This document shows, in pieces, positions 50,825 to 59,097 of a stretch of DNA of 59,782 nucleotides. The notes under the pieces were generated by a model. It saw nothing but the letters and a program-made list of their open reading frames with translations, did no database searches and was not told where the DNA came from. The translations under genes were made by a program, and so were the position numbers. Each line of letters opens with the position of its first letter. Within the stretch, counting starts at the first letter, position 1. This stretch comes from JAJXTN01 sp038230895 (GTDB lineage Bacteria; Patescibacteriota; Saccharimonadia; Saccharimonadales; UBA4665): assembly GCA_038230895.1 (NCBI GenBank), contig JBBRMJ010000007.1:1-59782 (forward strand), read 5' to 3'.

Positions 50825-51268
50825 CTAGCTGTCGATCGCCACCCGTGCTAAAAAATCGGGGGCCCTCGCTTCAACTGGTTGCTGCAATAACTTGTCGCGA
50901 CTTAGGGTACCAGCATGAAAGGCACGAGTTTCATTGCTAACCCCAAACTGGAATTGACCTTTCGAACGGCGTTGCAACATATTGCCTATTTCTTCAACAC
51001 CAGCCAAGCCTTCCTCATGAAAAGCGTCAGCAAAAAATCCCCCAAGCGGGCATGTGTCGTCGGCTAAGACTTCGCCAAGAGTCGCTTCATAGTCTTTATA
51101 CTTGACGCGAGCAGATGTTTCTTGGGGGCCCAGCCCAAACGTACCCAGAAAGTAGGCTGCATCACGTACGGGTTGTTCAACGGCAACTTCGGGCTGTACG
51201 CCGGCATGAGCAAGCCGAAGCTGGTCTTCAGCATCCTGTGGTGGTGTAAAACTTCCTTCATAACTCAT
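50825..51268 (-). CDS. Hypothetical soluble protein
   Basis: 147 aa from ATG 51268, which is 7 nt after TATGAT in a TTGCAT-17-TATGAT promoter (51304-51276); a longer start would lie within that promoter. Residues 1-30 are polar; the middle has TFGLGPQETSARVKYKDY and GGFFADAFHEEG. Not recognised. Divergent from the 51358 gene. Confidence 0.65.
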   Translation of the reverse strand: MSYEGSFTPPQDAEDQLRLAHAGVQPEVAVEQPVRDAAYFLGTFGLGPQETSARVKYKDYEATLGEVLADDTCPLGGFFADAFHEEGLAGVEEIGNMLQRRSKGQFQFGVSNETRAFHAGTLSRDKLLQQPVEARAPDFLARVAIDS

Positions 51269-51357
51269 ACCTTTAATCATAAGCTGTAACTTCAATACAT
51301 GCAAAGGGAAGGTGAGTAATGATATAGCAAACAGAGAACTTGGTTTACAATAGATGA

Positions 51358-51714
51358 ATGGCCAACATAACACCACTAACTACAGGTACCAATAGCGGTA
51401 TCCAGACTGGCACCCAAAGTCCACAGAACTCAGTCCAGCCCAGCGGCTTTAGCGGTGCACCGACCTCTGCCGTGCAGCCGGGTACCAATAACACGTTGCT
51501 CAACAACAGCAATAGTGCTGGTATCCCGCTCGGCAGCGCGCAATTATCTACCGTCAGTTTGGCAGGCGCGAGCACCACAGCTCAAACTGCGACCACGACA
51601 ACCCCTCATCATCGCATCCATCCGGCGCTATTTGGTTTCTCAGCCCTGTTATTGATTGTCGCTGTCTATATGTTTTGGACAACATCAAAATCTGCAAAAA
51701 ATACAACGGAGTAG
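51358..51714 (+). CDS. Tail-anchored Ser/Thr/Asn-rich membrane protein
   Basis: 118 aa. The first 85 residues are low-complexity (Thr, Ser, Asn, Gly, Gln), then one TM at about 88-108 (ALFGFSALLLIVAVYMFWT). Same design as the 31625 product. TACAAT is 6 nt before the ATG. Unknown role. Confidence 0.65.
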   Translation: MANITPLTTGTNSGIQTGTQSPQNSVQPSGFSGAPTSAVQPGTNNTLLNNSNSAGIPLGSAQLSTVSLAGASTTAQTATTTTPHHRIHPALFGFSALLLIVAVYMFWTTSKSAKNTTE

Positions 51715-51800
51715 TTAAATGCTGCTTGCGGAGTCTCGACCGTAACCGTATTATTAGCAATGAGATCAAACGAAAACTAACACTCGTACTAGTCATAAAA

Positions 51801-51828
51801 TTGACAAATATTCAATTTAATGTATAAT
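51801..51828 (+). promoter_or_regulatory. Strong promoter of a 29-aa gene
   Basis: TTGACA (51801-51806), 16-nt spacer, TATAAT (51823-51828), leaving an AT-rich leader of about 58 nt. Confidence 0.8.
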
Positions 51829-51892
51829 ACATAATGTTTCGTGATCACAAACAAACAATCATTAAAACAAAATAATATGGGGAAGATCAATT

Positions 51893-51982
51893 ATGAAAGC
51901 CAACAGCACGTTTGCTTTTGAATTCGCCACAACGGCGGATCAAAGTATCCTCAAAGTCGACCGTTTACTCAAAAAGTTGTAA
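51893..51982 (+). CDS. 29-aa peptide with its own promoter and terminator
   Basis: ATG 51893 follows GGGGAAG by about 7 nt. The peptide starts MKANSTFAFEF and ends DRLLKKL; amphipathic, slightly basic at the end. Consensus promoter at 51801 and a strong terminator at 52000 make a unit of about 195 nt. No family recognised. Confidence 0.6.
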   Translation: MKANSTFAFEFATTADQSILKVDRLLKKL

Positions 51983-51999
51983 ACGCCGTCAGCATTAAG

Positions 52000-52029
52000 A
52001 AAAAGCTCGGGTTCAACCCCGGGCTTTTT
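52000..52029. terminator. Strong bidirectional terminator
   Basis: 12-bp stem (AAAAAGCTCGGG with CCCGGGCTTTTT, one G:T pair) around TTCAAC. Serves the 29-aa gene on plus and, directly next to its stop, the 52030 gene on minus. Confidence 0.88.
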
Positions 52030-52488
52030 CTATGTTTGAATGAAAGATACGAGGCCACGTTGGCCACTAGCCATTAATCGATGGTGATTGCGGTCGAAAA
52101 TAGGCTTCAGAACAGGGGCAAAGAGATTCATCCACCACTTGGTCGTCACGACATCCCAGACGATATGAATCTCAGTGTTGTCGCCAACTTGTGCGAACTG
52201 CCAATTGGCCAGGCCCGCCAAATCACCTGTCGCAGCGAAGCTGATTTGGTTGGGAGCCGTGGCCGCAGTGACGGTAAAATCACAAAATAAACGATAACTT
52301 GATGCCACCCAGACACAAGTAAAGCGAGTACCGACAGTAGTATCGCTGACATGTAGGGTCTGCAATTTGGTAAGTTCTGGCCACCATGCAGCCCACGAAA
52401 AAGGTGTGGCGGTCAAAACCTGCCACACCTTTTCTTTTGGCGCGGGAATTATCCAATCGCTCACGAACGAATAACTCCGTTGCTTCAC
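52030..52488 (-). CDS. SRPBCC (polyketide cyclase/dehydrase-like) family protein
   Basis: 152 aa. Helix-grip fold pattern: WIIPAPKEKVWQVLTA at the start, GTRFTCVWVAS strands and a long last helix (FDRNHHRLMASGQRGLVSF). Such proteins bind hydrophobic ligands. It follows the DUF4383 gene by 8 nt, in one transcript. Confidence 0.8.
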   Translation of the reverse strand: MKQRSYSFVSDWIIPAPKEKVWQVLTATPFSWAAWWPELTKLQTLHVSDTTVGTRFTCVWVASSYRLFCDFTVTAATAPNQISFAATGDLAGLANWQFAQVGDNTEIHIVWDVVTTKWWMNLFAPVLKPIFDRNHHRLMASGQRGLVSFIQT

Positions 52489-52496
52489 GCTAAGAC

Positions 52497-52898
52497 TTAA
52501 ACAGTCGCTGCTGGAGCGGAACTGCTACCTGCCTTCAAGCCAAAACCAACACCAAGAATGGCGATAGCCAAGACGAGGTGCAAGAAGTTGTCAGCCGTGT
52601 TGACGTCAAAGATACCAAGGACGGTAGTCTTCTGGACGAATCCGACGACGGTTACCAGGGCGTAGACTGAGCCAAATACCTGGAAGTATAACTTCGCGTA
52701 CTTGTCAGAGTACATGCCTGCTGCCAAGGCAGCAACACCTGATAGTAAGTGAATGGCGTTATGGACGCCGCCGACCATAAATAGGCCGAGTAAGTAACGG
52801 TTACCGTCACTGTGTAGTGGTGATAGAGCCGGAACGAAGCCGAGTATACCAACGAGCAGGAATACCGCCCCAAATAGCATTGCTAATTTTTTATACAT
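52497..52898 (-). CDS. DUF4383 membrane protein
   Basis: 133 aa with four TM helices. Signature LLGLFMVGGVHNAIHLLSG and DNFLHLVLAIAILGVG. AAGGAGGAT ribosome-binding site. A stretch at 52953-52980 in its upstream region resembles, weakly, the shared operator of the MarR cluster to the right. Confidence 0.88.
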   Translation of the reverse strand: MYKKLAMLFGAVFLLVGILGFVPALSPLHSDGNRYLLGLFMVGGVHNAIHLLSGVAALAAGMYSDKYAKLYFQVFGSVYALVTVVGFVQKTTVLGIFDVNTADNFLHLVLAIAILGVGFGLKAGSSSAPAATV

Positions 52899-53052
52899 TT
52901 CTGTAGATCCTCCTTAGATAATTTCCCAGGCTAACACCTGATTAATTGGTAGTGCAACAGGAAATTAAGGAGCTTAAGTAAATATTTTCACAGCACTGAG
53001 ACATAAAAATGACTCACATTTCGAAGAGGCGACTCGCTACAAGATATAACGC

Positions 53053-53739
53053 TTATGTTTTGGGAGAAATGGCAGCTGGTCGAGAATGTTGTAAATATTT
53101 CTGAATGTAGTTGTAGGTCAGGATACCAATGAGTACAAGCCCGTAAAACCACCATACCGCCCGATACCAGCCACTAGCAGTTTCGCTCCCTAGACGGAGG
53201 GAGTGATAGAAGATGGCGAGCATTGCGACATCGGTGGCCACCTGCATATAGCGCCACCAAGGGCGGTTGCCGTACACGCGCCGAAGTTCATAAGCCAAGA
53301 AAATTAACAAACTAGTACTGCCGAGTATTGTGATCCAACCGAGGCCTGGTGCGACATAAGTTTCATAGCTATGAGGCGGCAGTCCATAGCCATCGCGAAA
53401 ACGTTGGTATATAAGAATCCCCGGGTGCAAACAGATCAGCCCAAGTACCACCCAACTGGTTGCTTCAAAATAGCGGGCGACGGCGGACCTCGGTAACTTC
53501 AAAAGTCGGCGGCCGAGGCCGGTCACATAATGAGTCCACATGAGGCTGTAGGCCAACAAACCGAGTAAAGGGAAAACGCTATATGCGGTGAGTTTAGGAA
53601 TTTTACCAGAGTAATAATGTAGCCATGAAGCAACTGCCAAGGTGCATACGATGGCGACCAGTGACCATGCGAAAGTTTGAATAAATAGAACGTGATTTCG
53701 GTCAGCCGGAGCTGGTTTTCCATCTGTGAGTTTTGACAT
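53053..53739 (-). CDS. Ferric-reductase/YedZ-like membrane protein
   Basis: 228 aa with six TM helices. His in LICLHPGILIY and FYHSLRLGSE are placed like heme-ligating His of the ferric reductase TM domain. It resembles the 55536 product in layout (EATSWVVLGL..LHPGILIY vs GAGWFASLHVTIVYASL). Divergent from marR; its promoter TTACAA-17-TATAAT contains the MarR operator in the spacer. Confidence 0.65.
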   Translation of the reverse strand: MSKLTDGKPAPADRNHVLFIQTFAWSLVAIVCTLAVASWLHYYSGKIPKLTAYSVFPLLGLLAYSLMWTHYVTGLGRRLLKLPRSAVARYFEATSWVVLGLICLHPGILIYQRFRDGYGLPPHSYETYVAPGLGWITILGSTSLLIFLAYELRRVYGNRPWWRYMQVATDVAMLAIFYHSLRLGSETASGWYRAVWWFYGLVLIGILTYNYIQKYLQHSRPAAISPKT

Positions 53740-53787
53740 TTTAACTTTCTAGGAATATTATAGTTAAATAACTTAACGATTGTAACA
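53733..53787. promoter_or_regulatory. Divergent promoters with MarR operator, site 1
   Basis: Plus: TTGACA (53733-53738), 17 nt, TATTAT (53756-53761). Minus: TTACAA, 17 nt, TATAAT for the reductase. Both overlap the 26-bp site 53762-53787 with palindromic core GTTAA-N5-TTAAC followed by GATTGT. A regulator bound here blocks both directions. Confidence 0.75.
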
Positions 53788-53788
53788 T

Positions 53789-54241
53789 ATGACACTACCG
53801 ACTTACGTCACCAGTACTACCCAGACTAAAGCTTATCGTTTACTGAGAGAACATGTCTACGCAGTGCTCTCTGAGTATGAGCTCACACCCACCCATTGGT
53901 CAATGCTTGGCATCATTACAGAAGCTCGTGATGGTGTGCGGCATGTAGAGATAGCCGATATGCTACACATCAAACCGCCGCTGGTGACCGCGCTGACCAA
54001 ACGACTCCTGGAACAGGGGATGATACGCAGTGTCCAGAACCAATTTGATGCGCGAGCCAAACTACTTGCTTTGACGCCAACGGGCAAACATCTTGTGAAA
54101 AATGTCGAAGCCTCCATGAGTAAAGCACTTAACAAATTACTGGTCGGCTTAACCGAACAGGACATGATGACCTACCAAAAAGTATTAACGACCATTATTT
54201 CTAACGACGACTTACTTCGGTCGGAAAAGTTTAAAAAATAA
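53789..54241 (+). CDS. MarR-family transcriptional regulator
   Basis: 150 aa. Winged helix: LTPTHWSMLGIITEA, VRHVEIADMLHIKPPLVTALTKRL, then the wing RSVQNQFDARAKLLALTPTGK and a C-terminal dimer helix. No Cys in the DNA-binding part, so ligand rather than thiol sensing is likely. It sits between the two copies of the operator and is predicted to autoregulate. Confidence 0.92.
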   Translation: MTLPTYVTSTTQTKAYRLLREHVYAVLSEYELTPTHWSMLGIITEARDGVRHVEIADMLHIKPPLVTALTKRLLEQGMIRSVQNQFDARAKLLALTPTGKHLVKNVEASMSKALNKLLVGLTEQDMMTYQKVLTTIISNDDLLRSEKFKK

Positions 54242-54268
54242 AAAGTAGTCGATTGTAAGAAATTTCGC

Positions 54269-54307
54269 TTGCATATATATTAGTTAAGTAATTTAATGAT
54301 TGTTACA
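54269..54307 (+). promoter_or_regulatory. Promoter with MarR operator, site 2
   Basis: TTGCAT (54269-54274), 17 nt, TTTAAT (54292-54297). The 26-bp site 54282-54307 differs from site 1 at four positions only (core GTTAA-N5-TTAAT, then GATTGT) and covers the -10. Confidence 0.75.
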
Positions 54308-54346
54308 CATTATTCAAAGTAAAGGCCATAGGCCGGAGGTTACAGT

Positions 54347-55027
54347 ATGAAACTTAGTAAACAAGAATCAGGCAATGTCGGCATGATCGCCGTTGCGGTG
54401 ATTGTCGGTTTGGTAATCGGTTTTGCCGGTTTTCGCATTGCTGACAACAAGAAAACCGTTACCGCAGTTGCACCAACATCAGCTACCAAAGCAGCAGATC
54501 TCCGATCTGACTTAGTAACACTCGGCGTCGAGCACATGATCTTGACTGACCAAGCAGTGAACGCCGCACTTGATGGTACGCCTAATGCTGCAGCCGTGGG
54601 TGCAGCACTCTACTCGAACGGTACTGACATCGGCGCCGCAGTCGGTAGCGTCTATGGTAAGGATGCTGAGACGACGTTTAACACCGTTTGGAAGCTTCAC
54701 CTTGACCAGTTCGTCGCTTACGCTGTCGCTGATAGCAAGCATGATGAAGCCGGCAAGACTGCAGCTCTCGATGCAATTGCAGCAGGATACACCAAGCCAT
54801 TGTCACAGTACTTGGCTAAGGCTAACCCTAATCTGCCAGAAGCAACCTTGGAAGCCGTCCTTGGTGATCACGTTGCGATGACAGCTGTCATGATTGATGA
54901 CCACGTTCAAGGTAAGTACGCCGACGAAGCTACCGAATTGAACATGGCTAACAAGCACATCGAAGGTATCTTTAGTACTCTCGCTGGTGCCATCGTCAAA
55001 CAGTACCCAGCTAAGTTCCAGAACTAA
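54347..55027 (+). CDS. Exported helical-bundle protein, tandem repeat
   Basis: 226 aa. Signal anchor (about 11-30) followed by two related four-helix units (LRSDLVTLGVEHMILTDQAV...; WKLHLDQFVAYAVADSKHD...; LEAVLGDHVAMTAVMIDDHV). His/Met/Asp appear in pairs on helices. Similar proteins in Firmicutes are often labelled copper amine oxidase without support. GGAGG ribosome-binding site; first gene of the operon controlled by operator site 2. Confidence 0.72.
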   Translation: MKLSKQESGNVGMIAVAVIVGLVIGFAGFRIADNKKTVTAVAPTSATKAADLRSDLVTLGVEHMILTDQAVNAALDGTPNAAAVGAALYSNGTDIGAAVGSVYGKDAETTFNTVWKLHLDQFVAYAVADSKHDEAGKTAALDAIAAGYTKPLSQYLAKANPNLPEATLEAVLGDHVAMTAVMIDDHVQGKYADEATELNMANKHIEGIFSTLAGAIVKQYPAKFQN

Positions 55028-55104
55028 CGGAAACAGCAAGTTCAACTATACTAATAAGTGGGTGAGCACCGGCTTACCCATTTTTAGTAATTAAAGGAGA
55101 CAGT

Positions 55105-55521
55105 ATGAAATCATCCAAAGGTCTAATAATCGGCATTGTCATTGCCGTCATCGTCCTCGCTGGCGGTCTCGTCCTCGCTATGAGCGGTAAAAGTAAAACA
55201 GCTGACTCAGCTGCAAATAATACAAGCAAGAGCAGCGCCAGTGATACTAGCAAAGCTGTTGCGACCGATACCATTGCTATCAAGGATTACCTCTATAGCC
55301 CAGCCGTTGCATCAGTTAAAGTCGGTACCAAAGTTACTTGGACCAACAAGGACTCAGTCCATCACAGTGTGACTGCAGATACGAAGAGTAGTAATGCGCC
55401 TGATGGCGGTCTATTTGGTCTGGACGAGACGTTCAGCTATACCTTTCAAACTGCCGGTACCTATACCTACCACTGCATTGCACACCCTGAAATGCACGGT
55501 AGCGTGGTGGTTACAAACTAA
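55105..55521 (+). CDS. Membrane-anchored cupredoxin (plastocyanin-like)
   Basis: 138 aa. TM anchor (about 7-26), Ser/Lys linker, then a cupredoxin with type 1 copper ligands H87, C124, H127 and M130 (VHHSV, YHCIAHPEM). Electron carrier on the outer face. It lies just before a ferric-reductase-like protein, a likely redox partner. Confidence 0.92.
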   Translation: MKSSKGLIIGIVIAVIVLAGGLVLAMSGKSKTADSAANNTSKSSASDTSKAVATDTIAIKDYLYSPAVASVKVGTKVTWTNKDSVHHSVTADTKSSNAPDGGLFGLDETFSYTFQTAGTYTYHCIAHPEMHGSVVVTN

Positions 55522-55535
55522 CCCCACACAGTCCC

Positions 55536-56297
55536 ATGAGAGAACGTCTGCAGACAACTTTTTACCACTGGCTGCGCGGCATTCGTTTCTACATCGCTTG
55601 CCTGATTGGCCTCGTGACTCTGGAAGCCTGGTGGTGGGCTAGCGCCGGTTATGGTGGCTCGGTACTATTTGCCACTCGGCTCGAGGAAGTATACGCCTGG
55701 CTGGCGCTAGGGCTGTTAAGTTTGGCGCTGTTAATCGGTCCACTGTACACAGTTTTCCCCCGAATACCAGGTAATAGTCTGATGCGCGACGCTCGACGAA
55801 TGATCGGCATTGGTGCCGGCTGGTTTGCGAGCTTGCATGTCACCATTGTCTATGCCAGCTTATTTAAGTGGGCCAATCCATTCCATCTGCCGACCACCTA
55901 CCAGCAATCATTTCTTTACGGTAGTGGCGCCTTGGTCATCTTACTGGCCATGGTCTTCACATCGTTTGATAAGGCTTTTCACTCTATGGGCAAGTGGTGG
56001 TTCAGACTGCACCGTTTCGTTTACGTTGCGGCTATATTGTCACTGCTCCATGCCTTCACCATTGGTACCCACGCCACCCAGTGGTTGAGCCTGATTGTTC
56101 TCACGGCTGGGGCCCTGCTTATTCTCATACTGCATACATACTTGGCATTTGTGCGTCAGCAGAAGCCGACAATCTGGCAGGTGCTGGCCATCGGCTACGG
56201 CACGCTACTATTAATTGCCGTTTTTAATTTTGGCTACGGTCAAAAACTAGGTTTCAACCCCATAGAAGGGAAGTATGGCCACCATGAGAAAGAGTAA
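55536..56297 (+). CDS. Ferric-reductase-like transmembrane protein
   Basis: 253 aa with six to seven TM helices. Heme-type His in ASLHVTIVYASLF and WWFRLHRFVYVAAILSLLHAF match the PF01794 pattern. No FAD/NAD domain, so electrons must come from or go to another carrier such as the cupredoxin 15 nt upstream. Overlaps the next gene by 23 nt. Confidence 0.8.
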   Translation: MRERLQTTFYHWLRGIRFYIACLIGLVTLEAWWWASAGYGGSVLFATRLEEVYAWLALGLLSLALLIGPLYTVFPRIPGNSLMRDARRMIGIGAGWFASLHVTIVYASLFKWANPFHLPTTYQQSFLYGSGALVILLAMVFTSFDKAFHSMGKWWFRLHRFVYVAAILSLLHAFTIGTHATQWLSLIVLTAGALLILILHTYLAFVRQQKPTIWQVLAIGYGTLLLIAVFNFGYGQKLGFNPIEGKYGHHEKE

Positions 56298-56868
56298 GTT
56301 TCGCCGCTTTGCCAGCATGCAAGTCCTACTGTCTCTACTATTGATTGGCTGTTATGCGGGTACGGCACAGGCGCATGTCCTCAAGCAGGATCATGGCATC
56401 GCCGCCGTGCTCCACATTGAACCTGATGATAATCCCCAGGCCAAGCAGCCAATCGAGATTGTGCTATCGTTCGCGAGCTCGCAGTCCGGGTTCAATCTGG
56501 TACATTGTCATTGTCAAGCGACTATCATTCAAAACGCCAAGCAAATACAGCAAGTGGCTCTAAAACCCGCCCTGACCGGAGCCACGCTTGAAGCCAAGAC
56601 CACGCTAACTTTCCCCGCTGCCGGCGTCTACAATCTCAATGTCACCGGCACGTCAACTGACCGCAGTTTCAGCAGTTTCAAACTAGACTACTTAATTCGC
56701 GTCGCCAGTCCACTCAGTGACCACGCTGTGAACAGCAGCTCAAGTGGTGGTGTGCTACTGATTGGTTTTGGCAGCGTGATTATTGTCAGCATGATCGGCT
56801 ACACTCTGATCAGCGGTGGTGGGCGTTATGTGACCAAGCCTCGTAAGTGGCCAAAGCTCAAGTCTTAG
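56275..56868 (+). CDS. CopC-like exported protein
   Basis: 197 aa. Signal peptide with AQA|HVLKQDHG; a His right after the cleavage site and HIEPDD are like the CopC copper site. A beta-rich domain with HCHCQ (further Cys/His) follows and a C-terminal TM (about 155-175) anchors it. Possibly binds Cu outside the cell. End of the operon. An alternative ATG is at 56284. Confidence 0.7.
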   Translation: MATMRKSKFRRFASMQVLLSLLLIGCYAGTAQAHVLKQDHGIAAVLHIEPDDNPQAKQPIEIVLSFASSQSGFNLVHCHCQATIIQNAKQIQQVALKPALTGATLEAKTTLTFPAAGVYNLNVTGTSTDRSFSSFKLDYLIRVASPLSDHAVNSSSSGGVLLIGFGSVIIVSMIGYTLISGGGRYVTKPRKWPKLKS

Positions 56869-57459
56869 TTAACCCCTGAACGCACTGATCAAACTATAAA
56901 TGCCGAAACCAAGCAGCACTGTTCCCGTGACGCGTTGTAACACTTTCGCCGGTACCAGGGTAAGTGCTCTGCTACCCAAGGTGACCGCCAAGGCAGTCAC
57001 CGCCCACAATCCCAGCACGGCACCGATGGCCACATTCCAAGGATCGTGATAACTGGCGGCGTAATTGGCAGTTGCTATCTGAGTAATATCACCCCACTCA
57101 CCGATGAAAACCACGCCAAACGAGGTGGCAAAGACTCTCCAGAAGGTATGGCCTTCGTCGCGCGGCCGCTTGTTTAATTCATCGCCGTCGATGCCGTGCT
57201 TACCGAAGAAGACCAGTGCTGCGCCACCCAGGAAGAGCGCCGAAATAACAAATTCCAAGATGTTGTGCGGCAGCAGCGTGAGCAACTTTCCTGCCGTTAC
57301 AGCGATTATTACGTGTACGAGGAACGCAGCCGCCGCCCCTGTCCAAACCCACCACCGTGGGTAGCGGGTGCTGAGTATCAGCGAAGCGAATAAGGACTTG
57401 TCCGGCAACTCAGCCACGAACATAATCCCAAAAATCAGTGCGATAATACCGAAATGCAT
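56869..57459 (-). CDS. UPF0016/GDT1-family cation exporter
   Basis: 196 aa with six TM helices in two repeats. Family motifs E-x-P-D-K-S (ELPDKSLFA) and E-W-G-D-I-T-Q are present; the first has Pro instead of Gly. Family members move Mn2+ or Ca2+ in exchange for H+. TATGAT (57471-57466) is 6 nt before the ATG. Tail-to-tail with the CopC-like gene, with no gap. Confidence 0.9.
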   Translation of the reverse strand: MHFGIIALIFGIMFVAELPDKSLFASLILSTRYPRWWVWTGAAAAFLVHVIIAVTAGKLLTLLPHNILEFVISALFLGGAALVFFGKHGIDGDELNKRPRDEGHTFWRVFATSFGVVFIGEWGDITQIATANYAASYHDPWNVAIGAVLGLWAVTALAVTLGSRALTLVPAKVLQRVTGTVLLGFGIYSLISAFRG

Positions 57460-57511
57460 CTAGTTATCATAGCAAAACTCTATAAAACTTTAGGGCACGG
57501 TCTATAAATCG

Positions 57512-57645
57512 ATCGTGTGGTAGACGTGCCTTTGTCGAAATGGAACCAAGCCAAACAAGAACTGATAGTTATGTGGCAGATAGTTGGTATGATGAGGGCA
57601 AAACAACTGTTACTAGATTAATTGAAAATCGTTGAACCATAAATA
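57512..57645 (+). repeat. Three-copy repeat, copy A
   Basis: Conserved blocks GGTAG-CGTG, CGAAATGGAACCAA, AACAAGAACTGATAG, ATGTGGCAGATAGT and the end CGTTGAACC. One frame reads KWNQAKQELIVMWQIV in copy A and very similar text in B and C, with a stop at the same relative place. Lies upstream (3' side) of the pilin-like gene. Confidence 0.7.
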
Positions 57646-57675
57646 ATCATTGACTCACACTAAGACTGATACGAG

Positions 57676-58305
57676 CTAGTTCAAAAAACTGACGGAGCTG
57701 ATAATTTGTTTAAATATAGGCGAGAAATATGTAACATCAAAAGGCCCAGTCTTAGACCCGGCTGTAGTCGCAGTGCCTTTCTCTCTGAAAATGACATCTA
57801 AGGAAGCACCTTTATGAGTCAGTAAATACTCTTCGTCCTCATAGCCAGAGTAGACGTTATGTAGATAATAAACATCGTTTTCTTTGCTCATAGTGTGTTT
57901 GGGAACCTGAGATTTAACACTCCAACTTCTTTGAGTCTGAAGTGCTGTGGATGGTGTATTATCTCCGTAAAACCCAATGGCTATACGCTGGCTATCTGTA
58001 GCAGTTGCTTTAGAAGTCCCGGGGCATGTTAATAAGAGGGGTTCATATAACGGAGTGTTTTCAACTGATGCTCCGACGACTGCAGCCTGAGTAACTTTAC
58101 AATTAGCAGGGTATTTAAAACTATAAACTTTTGCTGGGTCAGTGTAAGTTTTGTAAAAAATTGGTGAATTAGACGAGTGGGAGTACAGTTTAGTCGTTTT
58201 ATTTTCAGATTGCCAAACAAACCAGCCGACTAAGCCAACCATTCCTACTATAACTAAGATCAATACACTTTCGATGACACTAAAGCCAGCCTGGTTTTTT
58301 ATCAC
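57676..58305 (-). CDS. Type IV pilin-like (pseudopilin) protein
   Basis: 209 aa. Prepilin signal: short leader MIKNQAG|FSVIESV with Glu at mature position 5, and the hydrophobic helix LILVIVGMVGLVGWF. The external domain has two Cys (NCKVTQ, LTCPGT). It would be cut by a prepilin peptidase and built into a type IV pilus or competence pseudopilus; the assembly genes are not in this window. AT-richer than the core genes. Confidence 0.85.
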   Translation of the reverse strand: MIKNQAGFSVIESVLILVIVGMVGLVGWFVWQSENKTTKLYSHSSNSPIFYKTYTDPAKVYSFKYPANCKVTQAAVVGASVENTPLYEPLLLTCPGTSKATATDSQRIAIGFYGDNTPSTALQTQRSWSVKSQVPKHTMSKENDVYYLHNVYSGYEDEEYLLTHKGASLDVIFREKGTATTAGSKTGPFDVTYFSPIFKQIISSVSFLN

Positions 58306-58347
58306 AATTTCATAATAGCACGCATTATTTCGAACTGCTTATGCTTG

Positions 58348-58475
58348 GTAGGCAGGTATTGGACGAAATGGAATCAACTCAAGCAAGAACTGTTAAGGAG
58401 GGGTGATTTAGTCAAAATGGTTAGATAAAAAACAGTGGTTGCTTTCTAAGCGTGTGTGATCGAACCACTGTTTTT
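58348..58475 (+). repeat. Three-copy repeat, copy B with terminal hairpin
   Basis: Same blocks as A (GGTAGGC, ACGAAATGGAATCAA, CAAGCAAGAACTG; end ATCGAACC). The frame reads KWNQLKQELL. Its end forms a perfect 13-bp inverted repeat (58428-58440 with 58463-58475) ending in T5. Confidence 0.7.
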
Positions 58476-58515
58476 AGGCAATGACTGTAGGCTTTATTGT
58501 TACAATCTAAGTACC

Positions 58516-59076
58516 ATGAACCTCATTATTGTTTCTGGTCCTGAAGCGACTGGCAAAACTGCGATTGGTAGAGCACTTGCTAAGCTGTTGAGCTATCAGT
58601 ATCTAAGTAAGGACATGATTAAAGAGGCTCTATTCGACTCCGAGCAGCACAGTACCTGGGACTACTCTTGGTATGAGGAGAGGGCCAAGACTATATTCTT
58701 CGGTAAAATAGCTGATTTTATTGCACACAACGAATCTGTGGTTATTGAATCAAATTTTGTTGGAGCCGACAAAGAGCACCTTGTTGCATGTCTAAATGAT
58801 AAGGTTTTGGTAACAGAGATTTATTGCAGAACAACAGGACTAACTTCCTTTATGCGATTCGTGCGCCGCAATGAAAATGGGACTAGACACAAAGGGCACC
58901 ACGATCGTCGTTGGTATTTGCAGGTATTGCTGCAAGGCATGTTTGGCTTTTTTCATATTCAGTGGCTCCACAAACCGACGGGAATATCTGAAAAACTTCT
59001 CATAGTTGACAGTACAGACTTTTCAAAAGTGGATTATGACAAAATCATTTCATTTATAAATCAAGCATCGGTTTGA
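58516..59076 (+). CDS. P-loop kinase-like protein
   Basis: 186 aa from ATG 58516 (TACAAT 58501-58506, 9 nt ahead). Walker A G8-P-E-A-T-G-K-T at the N-terminus, then SKDMIKEALFD and VVIESNFVGADKEHLV, the pattern of small kinases of the AAA_33/zeta-toxin type. Substrate unknown; could be a phage-type polynucleotide kinase, an antibiotic kinase or a sugar/nucleoside kinase. AT-rich. Confidence 0.8.
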   Translation: MNLIIVSGPEATGKTAIGRALAKLLSYQYLSKDMIKEALFDSEQHSTWDYSWYEERAKTIFFGKIADFIAHNESVVIESNFVGADKEHLVACLNDKVLVTEIYCRTTGLTSFMRFVRRNENGTRHKGHHDRRWYLQVLLQGMFGFFHIQWLHKPTGISEKLLIVDSTDFSKVDYDKIISFINQASV

Positions 59077-59097
59077 TAAATAATATAATGTTAGCGG

